Positions 5,815-11,445 of a stretch of DNA of 12,487 nucleotides are shown here, piece by piece. This DNA comes from Conexibacter sp. (GTDB lineage Bacteria > Actinomycetota > Thermoleophilia > Solirubrobacterales > Solirubrobacteraceae). The translations under genes and the position numbers were made by a program. The notes below the pieces were generated by a model that was not told where the DNA came from, made no database searches, and was given only the letters and a program-made list of their open reading frames with translations. Within the stretch, counting starts at the first letter, position 1. Every line of letters starts with the position of its first letter. Location: contig JAOPZP010000174.1 of the NCBI GenBank assembly GCA_025964055.1, forward strand, positions 1-12,487, read 5' to 3'.

Positions 5815-5869
5815 CTCGGTCTCGACTGCCGGCGGATGGTTGGGCGCCGCGGCGGGCATCTCGTCGAGC

Positions 5870-7006
5870 ATGGGCCCTCCGCAGCGCCTCGTGTCCTTCA
5901 ATCCCCGCAACGTGGTCTCCGTGACGCTGATCCTCGTGGGGCTCGCCATCGCCCTGTGGGTGCTCTACGCCTCGCGGCACGTCCTGACCTGGGTGTTCGT
6001 GGCGCTGTTCCTCGCCATGGCGCTCAACCCGGCGGTCGAGTCGCTGGCGCGCCACGGCCGGATCCCGCACCGGGGCGCGGCCACGGCGATCATCTACCTC
6101 GCCGCGCTGGCCGTCATCGTCGGCCTCGGCTTCCTGCTGATCCCGCCGATCGTCGACCAGACCACCGGGCTCGCCGACGCCGCGCCGGGCTACGTGCACG
6201 ACCTCACCGTCGGCCGCGGCCCGCTCGGGTTCCTGCAGACCAAGTACCACATCGTCGACAAGGTCCGCGACGCGACCAAGAACGGCGGGGCGAACCTCGC
6301 CGGCGGCGCCACGACCGCGCTGTCGATCACCAAGGGCGTGCTGAACGCGGTGGCCGGCATCGTGACTATCGCGTTCCTGACGTTCTTCATGATCTTGGAG
6401 GGCCCGACGTGGATGGACAGGATCTACAGCCTCGCGCCGCCCGAGAGCCGGCCGCGCTGGCAGGACGTCGGGCGTCGCATCGCGCAGACGGTCAGCGGCT
6501 ACGTCACCGGCAACCTGCTCATCAGCCTGATCGCCGGCGGGGCGTCCGCGCTGGTCCTGTTCCTCTTCAACGTGCCCTTCGCGCTGGCCCTCGGGCTGCT
6601 GGTGGCCATCCTGGACCTCATCCCGCTCGCCGGCGCGACGATCGCCGGCATCGTCATCGTCACGGTGGCGTTCCTGACCTCGACGACGGCCGGCGTCGTC
6701 GTGGCGGTGTTCTTCGTCGTCTACCAGCAGGTCGAGAACCACGTGCTGCAGCCGCTGGTCTACGGGCGCACCGTCGAGCTCTCGCCGCTGGTCGTGCTCA
6801 TCTCGGTGCTGATCGGCGCCGAGGTCGCCGGCGTGCTCGGCGCGCTGGCGGCGATCCCGGTGGCCGGCTCCCTGCAGATCCTCGTCGTCGACTGGCGCGC
6901 CCACCACGCCAGCCCGTCCGGCGCCACCGCGAGCGTTGCGGCCGACGGTCGGACGCCGCCCGTGAGCGCAGGCGTCGACCCGGGGGAGCGCCGGACCCCT
7001 CGATGA
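5870..7006 (+). CDS. AI-2E family transporter (putative permease)
   Basis: The protein has 378 residues and the AI-2E/PerM layout of about eight membrane helices. Two N-terminal helices (about 14-34, 38-53) and one at 70-95 are followed by an outer or loop domain (about 96-150) and a helix at 155-176. A C-terminal bundle includes NLLISLIAGG, GLLVAILDLIPLAGATIAG and the family signature QQVENHVLQPLVYGRTVELSPLVVL (286-310), then a final helix ending IPVAGSLQILVVDW. The hydrophilic tail (343-378) is variable. The family is named after autoinducer-2 export, but many members act as Na+/H+ antiporters or unknown exporters. ATG 5870 was chosen; TTG 5840 would add ten residues and GTG 5894 (region LVSFN) is also possible. 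No clear ribosome site is seen. Confidence 0.9.
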   Translation: MGPPQRLVSFNPRNVVSVTLILVGLAIALWVLYASRHVLTWVFVALFLAMALNPAVESLARHGRIPHRGAATAIIYLAALAVIVGLGFLLIPPIVDQTTGLADAAPGYVHDLTVGRGPLGFLQTKYHIVDKVRDATKNGGANLAGGATTALSITKGVLNAVAGIVTIAFLTFFMILEGPTWMDRIYSLAPPESRPRWQDVGRRIAQTVSGYVTGNLLISLIAGGASALVLFLFNVPFALALGLLVAILDLIPLAGATIAGIVIVTVAFLTSTTAGVVVAVFFVVYQQVENHVLQPLVYGRTVELSPLVVLISVLIGAEVAGVLGALAAIPVAGSLQILVVDWRAHHASPSGATASVAADGRTPPVSAGVDPGERRTPR

Positions 7007-7021
7007 CGCTCCGACGGTCAA

Positions 7022-7035
7022 GGACCTTGCGCCGC
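7022..7035 (+). repeat. 14-base direct repeat, copy 2
   Basis: This is an identical copy of GGACCTTGCGCCGC from 5801-5814. It sits between the permease stop and the -10 of the next gene, about where the spacer and -35 region of that promoter would be. Confidence 0.55.
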
Positions 7036-7039
7036 GGTC

Positions 7040-7045
7040 TAACTT
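7040..7045 (+). promoter_or_regulatory. Candidate -10 element (TAACTT), leaderless start at 7052
   Basis: TAACTT (TAnnnT) ends 6 bases before ATG 7052, and no ribosome site is present. This is the signature of a leaderless actinobacterial transcript. The 45-base spacer after the permease gene is long enough for an independent promoter. Confidence 0.5.
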
Positions 7046-7051
7046 GAACGC

Positions 7052-8023
7052 ATGCCTCCCGCCCCCATTCGCGCCGGCCTGCAGATCCCGAGCTTCAACC
7101 TGCCGGGGGTGGAGCCCGCCGGGCTGCTCAACGCGCTGACGGCGATCGCGACGACCGCCGAGGCCGCGGGGTTCGACTCGCTCTACGTCATGGACCACCT
7201 GCACCAGATCCGCGGGGTCGGCCCCGAGTCGGACTGGATGCTGGAGGGCAACACGACGCTCGGCGCGCTCGCCGCGGTGACGCACACCGCGCACCTGGGA
7301 CTGATGGTCGGCGCCGTCACCTACCGCAACCCGGCGCTGCACGCCAAGATCACCACGACGATCGACGTGCTCTCCGGCGGCCGCGCGATCCACAGCCTCG
7401 GCGCCGCCTGGTTCGAGGGCGAGCACCTGGCCTACGGCTACCCCTTCCCGCCGCTGCGCGAGCGCTTCGAGATGCTCGAGGACGCGCTGAACATCGCGCG
7501 CGCGATGTTCACGCAGGAGCGCGCGACCTACCAGGGCAAGCACCACTCGGTCAACGAGGCCTACAACAACCCCAAGCCGATCCGCGGCGACGTCCCGATC
7601 CTCGTCGGCGGCAGCGGCGAGCGCAAGACGCTGCGCATGGTCGCCGAATACGCCGACGCCTCCAACATCTTCGGCGACGTCGCGACCGTGCGCCACCTCG
7701 TGGAGGTCCTGGAGGGCCACTGCGCCGACGTCGGGCGCGACCCGGCGCAGATCACGAAGACCAAGCTCGCGACGCTCGTGGTCGCCGACACGCACGAGGA
7801 GGCCCAGGAGAAGATCGCCCCGATGCGCGAGCAGATCCCCGCCGACCGCTTCGACGCGCTGGTCATCGCCGGCGACCGCGACGGCGTCGGCGAGCAGGTC
7901 GCCGCCTTCCTCGACGCCGGGCTCGACGGGCTCATCGTCAACATGCCCGAGGTCCACGACCTCCAGGCCGTCGCGCTGGCGGGCGAGACGCTGCAGGCCG
8001 CCTACACCAGCAGCGGGGCGTAG
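7052..8023 (+). CDS. LLM-class F420-dependent oxidoreductase (first of cluster)
   Basis: This is a 323-residue luciferase-like TIM-barrel protein. Landmarks are AEAAGFDSLYVMDHLHQI (36-53), LGLMVGAVTYRNPALHAKITTTIDVLSGGRAIHSLGAAW (82-120), the GYPFPPLRERFEMLEDAL block (129-146), and the cofactor-phosphate region PILVGGSGERKTLRMVAEYADASN (182-205). The sequence best fits the TIGR03560-type probable F420-dependent subgroup. Such enzymes use F420/F420H2 for hydride transfer to or from an unknown substrate in the cytoplasm. Its last 22 bases overlap the tail of the converging DUF2267 gene. A start at 7052 is supported by the -10 six bases upstream. Confidence 0.9.
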   Translation: MPPAPIRAGLQIPSFNLPGVEPAGLLNALTAIATTAEAAGFDSLYVMDHLHQIRGVGPESDWMLEGNTTLGALAAVTHTAHLGLMVGAVTYRNPALHAKITTTIDVLSGGRAIHSLGAAWFEGEHLAYGYPFPPLRERFEMLEDALNIARAMFTQERATYQGKHHSVNEAYNNPKPIRGDVPILVGGSGERKTLRMVAEYADASNIFGDVATVRHLVEVLEGHCADVGRDPAQITKTKLATLVVADTHEEAQEKIAPMREQIPADRFDALVIAGDRDGVGEQVAAFLDAGLDGLIVNMPEVHDLQAVALAGETLQAAYTSSGA

Positions 8024-8772
8024 TCCTCCGAGAGCTGCGCCACCATGTCGGAGAACTCCTTGTTGCTCAGCGCCTCGCGCAGCGCCTGGAAGACCGCATG
8101 GGCGTGGCGCTCGGCCTCCTCGGGGGAGACGCCTTCCAGCCCGGCCACGCGCACGACGAACTCCTGCTCGCTCATCGGCTTGGCCGCACGGCTCTCGACC
8201 AGCCCACGCTCCAGCGCGGCGTGCACGTCGGCAGGCAGCTCGTCCTCGAGGTCGTCGACCTCGCCGGCCGAGATGCGGACGGCCAGCGTCTGCAGCACGG
8301 CCTCGGTCGCCCGGCGCGCCCGGTCGCGATCGGCGTGCAGCAGCTCGGCGACGCGGCCCACGAGGTCGTCCTGGACCAGCGCCTGGCGACGCCCCACGCC
8401 GGCCGCCGCGAGCAGGTCCTCGAAGTCGCGCGGCAGCTGGGCCGCCATGTCGCGCAGCTCGCCGGGAGCCACCGCGAACCCGAGCGCCTGGAAGACGGCG
8501 CGGACGTGGTCCTCGGCGACCGACGGATCGACGCCTTCGGCCTCGGCCACGCGGCGGATGAACTCCGGGCGGTCGAAGGGCTCGGCGGGCTCCGGCGCCG
8601 AGGTCAGCCAGGGCCGGACCTCCGGGGGCAGGAACGCGGCGATGTCGGCGGCCTCACCCCCGCTGATCCGCTGCGAGAGCGTGCGGAGCGTGGCCTCGAT
8701 CGCCCGCTCGGAGGCGGGGCGGCTCAGGCCGCTGAGGCGTTCGACGGTCGTGACGAAGCTGGCGTAGCGCAT
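8002..8772 (-). CDS. DUF2267 protein with four related units
   Basis: The 256-residue all-helical protein has two DUF2267-like halves (about 1-125 and 134-256). Within them four related segments recur: 26-51 (ATLRTLSQRISGGEAADIAAFLP), 92-116 (AVFQALGFAVAPGELRDMAAQLP), 157-182 (AVLQTLAVRISAGEVDDLEDELP) and 226-251 (AVFQALREALSNKEFSDMVAQLS). Before units 2 and 4 comes a second shared block, EFIRRVAEAEGVDPSVAEDHV versus EFVVRVAGLEGVSPEEAERHA. The function of DUF2267 is not established; the domain often occurs in stress-related loci. It is cytoplasmic, with no signal or membrane span. ATG 8772 gives a start at the domain edge, and a TACCGC hexamer (8781-8786) lies 8 bases ahead. It converges on and overlaps the 7052 gene and diverges from the 8842 gene. 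Confidence 0.87.
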   Translation of the reverse strand: MRYASFVTTVERLSGLSRPASERAIEATLRTLSQRISGGEAADIAAFLPPEVRPWLTSAPEPAEPFDRPEFIRRVAEAEGVDPSVAEDHVRAVFQALGFAVAPGELRDMAAQLPRDFEDLLAAAGVGRRQALVQDDLVGRVAELLHADRDRARRATEAVLQTLAVRISAGEVDDLEDELPADVHAALERGLVESRAAKPMSEQEFVVRVAGLEGVSPEEAERHAHAVFQALREALSNKEFSDMVAQLSEDYAPLLV

Positions 8773-8828
8773 CGCCCGTGGCGGTAGGACCGGCGCGCCG
8801 ATCGACAAGCCCGCGCGAGCAAACGCTG

Positions 8829-8834
8829 TATGAC
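8829..8834 (+). promoter_or_regulatory. Candidate -10 element (TATGAC) for the second oxidoreductase
   Basis: TATGAC, followed by T, ends 7 bases before ATG 8842, the same geometry as at 2047 and 7040. It overlaps the alternative ATG 8830, which would then lie inside the promoter and upstream of the transcript start. TCGACA at 8802-8807 resembles a -35, but the 21-base spacing is long. Confidence 0.35.
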
Positions 8835-8841
8835 TCCCCGC

Positions 8842-9777
8842 ATGCGCGTCGCCCTCATGATCGAAGGCCAGGAGGACGTGACCTGGGAGGACTGGGTCGC
8901 CCTGGCCGAGACCTGCGAGCGCTCCGGGATCGAGGCGCTCTTCCGGTCCGACCACTACCTGTCGGTCAGCGGCGCGCACGAGCGCGGCGCGCTGGACGCC
9001 TGGGCCACCATCAACGCGCTGGCGGCGCGGACCAGCACGCTGCGGCTCGGCACGCTCGTCTCCCCCGCGAGCTTCCGGCACCCCTCGGTGCTCGCGCGGA
9101 CGGTCACGACCGCCGATCACGTCTCCGGCGGCCGGATCGAGCTCGGCCTGGGCACCGGCTGGTCGGAGGTCGAGCACACCGCCAACGGCTTCCCGTTCCT
9201 CCCCATGGGGGAGCGTATGGACGTGCTGGCCGAGCAGCTGGAGATCATCCACGACGGCCACTGGGGCACCGGGCCGTTCCGCTTCCACGGCAAGCACTAC
9301 ACCTTGGAGGACCTCGACGCGCGGCCCAAGCCCGTGCAGCGCCCGCACCCGCCGCTGATCATGGGCGGCATGGCCGGGCCCCGCGCCGCGCGCCTCGCCG
9401 CCCGGTTCGCCGACGAGTACAACACGGTCATGGCGACGCTCGGCGAGATCGTCGAGCGCCGCGCCGCGATCGTCGCCGCCTGCGAGCGCGCCGGACGCGA
9501 GCCGATCCCGTTCTCGGTGATGACCACCACGTTGATCGGCGCCGACGAGGCCGACCTCGCGCGGCGCGCGCAGGACCTGGCGACGTGGCGCGGAGAGGCC
9601 GTCGACCTGGACGCGGTGCGCGACCGGTGGATCGCCGGCACCGTCGAGCAGGTCGTCCAGCGCCTGCGGACCTACGAGGAGGCGGGCGTGGAGCGCATCT
9701 ACCTCCAGCACCTCGTGCACCGCGACCTCGACACGGTCGAGCTCATCGGCCGCGAGCTCGTGCCCGCGCTGGCCTGA
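8842..9777 (+). CDS. LLM-class F420-dependent oxidoreductase, TIGR03560 type
   Basis: From ATG 8842 the protein has 311 residues and begins RVALMIEGQEDVTWEDWVALAETCERSGIEALFRSDHY, the usual N terminus of this subgroup. Other landmarks are LRLGTLVSPASFRHPSVLAR, HVSGGRIELGLGTGWSEVEH, GFPFLPMGERMDVLAEQLEI, RPKPVQRPHPPLIMGGMAG and AARFADEYN, which together form the luciferase-like barrel and its F420 phosphate site. ATG 8830 would add four residues but has neither ribosome site nor properly spaced promoter, so 8842 is preferred. The substrate is unknown. It shares a 57-69 base divergent spacer with the DUF2267 gene. It is a paralogue of the 7052 gene, though clearly diverged. Confidence 0.9.
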   Translation: MRVALMIEGQEDVTWEDWVALAETCERSGIEALFRSDHYLSVSGAHERGALDAWATINALAARTSTLRLGTLVSPASFRHPSVLARTVTTADHVSGGRIELGLGTGWSEVEHTANGFPFLPMGERMDVLAEQLEIIHDGHWGTGPFRFHGKHYTLEDLDARPKPVQRPHPPLIMGGMAGPRAARLAARFADEYNTVMATLGEIVERRAAIVAACERAGREPIPFSVMTTTLIGADEADLARRAQDLATWRGEAVDLDAVRDRWIAGTVEQVVQRLRTYEEAGVERIYLQHLVHRDLDTVELIGRELVPALA

Positions 9778-9799
9778 GCGATCGAACGTCGCGCTGGCG

Positions 9800-9813
9800 C
9801 GCGGCACGCCGCG
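9800..9813 (+). terminator. GC-rich hairpin after the second oxidoreductase
   Basis: CGCGGC-AC-GCCGCG (or a five-pair stem with a CACG loop) lies 22 bases past the stop at 9777 and before the next promoter. No T-run follows, so termination is only suggested by position; chance is high at this GC content. Confidence 0.25.
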
Positions 9814-9816
9814 GCC

Positions 9817-9822
9817 TACGTC
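9817..9822 (+). promoter_or_regulatory. Candidate -10 element (TACGTC) for the DUF2188-like gene
   Basis: TACGTC lies 32 bases before ATG 9855 and matches the hexamer before the minus-strand basic-protein gene. The leader it would give holds a full AGGAGG ribosome site at 9842-9847. Confidence 0.3.
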
Positions 9823-9854
9823 CCTGGAGAGCCCGACGCCCAGGAGGACGCCGC

Positions 9855-10112
9855 ATGACCCAGCACCACCTCGAGATCCTGCCGCTCTCGCGCCATCGGT
9901 GGATCGTCCGCTACGAGGGCGACGTCACGCCGCTGGCCGAGGCGCCGACGCTCACCGACGCGCGCGCCGAGGCCCGGGCCTTCGCCATGCAGTTCGGCGA
10001 GCCGGTCATCCACGTCCACGAGCTCGACGGCGGCTTCCACACCGAGGACGTGGACACGCCGCTTCGCGCACCGACCGTCCGGGACGTCAAAGGCCCGCAC
10101 GTGGAGCCGTAG
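9855..10112 (+). CDS. DUF2188-like small protein
   Basis: The protein has 85 residues. The core, HRWIVRYEGDVTPLAEAPTLTDARAEARAFAMQFGEPVIHVHELDGGFHTEDV (14-66), has the strand / parity-of-Ala-rich-helix / strand pattern of DUF2188 domains (W-V-R-EG, then a helix with a regular EA pattern, then a V-H-x-x-DG strand). Those proteins are typically 60-90 residues with no proven function. The C-terminal 20 residues (TPLRAPTVRDVKGPHVEP) are likely disordered. The ribosome site AGGAGG at 9842-9847 is the best in the window and sets the start. The next oxidoreductase starts 8 bases after its stop, so the two are probably co-translated. Confidence 0.7.
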   Translation: MTQHHLEILPLSRHRWIVRYEGDVTPLAEAPTLTDARAEARAFAMQFGEPVIHVHELDGGFHTEDVDTPLRAPTVRDVKGPHVEP

Positions 10113-10120
10113 CGGTCGCC

Positions 10121-10948
10121 ATGGAGCTCGGCGTCGGGTACTTCCCCACCCACGACGGCATCGGCCCCGGCGAGGTCGCGCGGCTCGCCGAGGAGCACGG
10201 CCAGGAGTCGCTGTTCTTCGCCGAGCACTCGCACATCCCGGCCTCGCGCGCGACGCCCTACCCCGGCGGCGAGCTGCCCCGCAAGTACTGGCACGCCTAT
10301 GACCTGTTCGTGGCGCTCACCAGCTCGGCCGCCGCGACGTCGCGCCTGCGCGTCGGCAGCGGCATCTGCCTGGTGATCCAGCGCGATCCGATCGTCACCG
10401 CCAAGGAGGTCGCCAGCATCGACCACCTCTCCGGCGGGCGCTTCGAGTTCGGCGTCGGCGCGGGCTGGAATCGCGAGGAGATGCGCAACCACGGCACCGA
10501 CCCCCGCCGGCGCATGGACGTGCTGCGCGAGCGCGTCGAGGCGATGAAGGCGATCTGGGACCAGGACGAGGCGACGTACCATGGCGAGCACGTGGACTTC
10601 GAGCGCATCTGGTCCTTCCCCAAGCCGCTGCAGCGCCCGCACCCGCCGATCCTCGTCGGCGGCGAGGGCCCGACGGTGCTGGACCGCGTGCTGGCCTTCG
10701 GCGACGCCTGGTTCCCCAATTACCACGAGGAGATGTTCGAGCGCATCCCCGAGCTGCGCGAGCGCGCCGAGCGGCGCATCGAGGTGCAGGCCATCGGCGT
10801 CCCGGCCGACCCGCGCGACCTCGAGCGCTGCGAGCAGGAGGGGCTGACCCGCGCCGTGCACTGGCTGCCCTCCGGCGGGCGCTCCGTCGTCGAGCGTGCC
10901 CTGCGGGACTGGGAGTCGGCGATCGCCGAGCACCACGGCCTTGACTGA
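10121..10948 (+). CDS. LLM-class F420-dependent oxidoreductase, TIGR03619 (Rv2161c) type
   Basis: The 275-residue luciferase-like protein shows the Rv2161c-type features. These are FFAEHSHIPASRATPYPGGELPRKYWHAYDLFVAL (32-66), LRVGSGICLVIQRDPIVTAKEVASIDHLSGGRFEFGVGAGWNREEMRNHG (76-125), and PLQRPHPPILVGGEGPTVLDRVLAFGDAWFPN (169-200) as the cofactor-binding end. It is shorter than the other two because this subgroup lacks part of the C-terminal region. F420 use is expected from the family; the substrate is unknown. ATG 10121 follows the DUF2188-like stop by 8 bases. Its 3' end overlaps the start of the next gene by 8 bases, so the three genes form one transcription and translation unit. Confidence 0.9.
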   Translation: MELGVGYFPTHDGIGPGEVARLAEEHGQESLFFAEHSHIPASRATPYPGGELPRKYWHAYDLFVALTSSAAATSRLRVGSGICLVIQRDPIVTAKEVASIDHLSGGRFEFGVGAGWNREEMRNHGTDPRRRMDVLRERVEAMKAIWDQDEATYHGEHVDFERIWSFPKPLQRPHPPILVGGEGPTVLDRVLAFGDAWFPNYHEEMFERIPELRERAERRIEVQAIGVPADPRDLERCEQEGLTRAVHWLPSGGRSVVERALRDWESAIAEHHGLD

Positions 10949-11372
10949 GCTCGACGCCGGCGAGGCGCGCAGGCGGCTCGCCGCTGCGCGCGTCGCCCGG
11001 CTGGCGACCTCCGACGCCGCCTGCCGGCCACACGTGGTGCCGATGACCTTCGCGATGCTCGACGCGACGACGATCGTCAGCGCGATCGACCACAAGCCCA
11101 AGCGGACCACCGCGCTGCGCCGGCTGGCCAACATCGCGGCCAACCCGCAGGTCTCGGTGCTGGCCGACCACTACGACGAGGACTGGACCCAGCTGTGGTG
11201 GGCGCGCGCGGACGGCACGGCGCGGGCGGTCGCGGCCGACCAGGAGATCGACCTGCGCGCCCGCGCCGTCGCCGCCCTGCGTGAGCGCTACGCGCCATAC
11301 CGCGACCGGCCGCCGGCCGGCGCCCTCGTCGTCATCGACGTGGTGCGGTGGTCGGGCTGGACCGCGGCCTGA
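10941..11372 (+). CDS. PPOX-class probable F420-dependent enzyme, Rv0121 type
   Basis: From TTG 10941 the protein has 143 residues of split-barrel flavin-reductase fold. It reads RRLAAARVARLATSDAACRPHVVPMTFAM (11-39), DHKPKRTTALRRLANIAANPQVSVLADHYDEDWTQLWWARADGTAR (50-95), and the C-terminal VVIDVVRWSGW (130-140). The KPKRTT..RL.NI..NP block and DHYDEDW..LWW are typical of the TIGR03668 group, which was defined in F420-producing actinobacteria. The expected role is F420H2-dependent reduction; the substrate is unknown. The TTG start overlaps the upstream gene by 8 bases and matches the family N terminus. GTG 10896 would add 15 residues read from the middle of the neighbour and is less likely. 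No obvious ribosome site is present. Confidence 0.88.
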   Translation: MTELDAGEARRRLAAARVARLATSDAACRPHVVPMTFAMLDATTIVSAIDHKPKRTTALRRLANIAANPQVSVLADHYDEDWTQLWWARADGTARAVAADQEIDLRARAVAALRERYAPYRDRPPAGALVVIDVVRWSGWTAA

Positions 11373-11405
11373 CGCGCGGGGGGCTGTCGCGGCGGCTGCC
11401 TGGCC

Positions 11406-11411
11406 TACCAT
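11406..11411 (+). promoter_or_regulatory. Candidate -10 element (TACCAT) for the LuxA/YhbW-like gene
   Basis: TACCAT fits TAnnnT. A weak -35 (CTGTCG, 11384-11389) lies 16 bases upstream. The transcript would begin near 11418, with a leader of roughly 28 bases that is C-rich and has no clear ribosome site before ATG 11446. Confidence 0.35.
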
Positions 11412-11445
11412 CGAGGTCGTCACCCCCCTCCGAAGGCTCTCCCCC

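Noticed and set aside
5717..7957. Minus-strand open frame extending upstream of the basic-protein gene across the AI-2E and oxidoreductase genes
   Set aside because: Only the 5285-5716 part has a ribosome site and sensible start. The rest is antisense to a clear membrane protein and a clear barrel enzyme and reads as Asp/Arg/Gly-rich shadow.
8098..8787. Plus-strand open frames opposite the DUF2267 gene
   Set aside because: The minus frame shows four-fold internal homology and a proper fold; the plus frames are Ser/Arg- or Gly/His-rich shadows.
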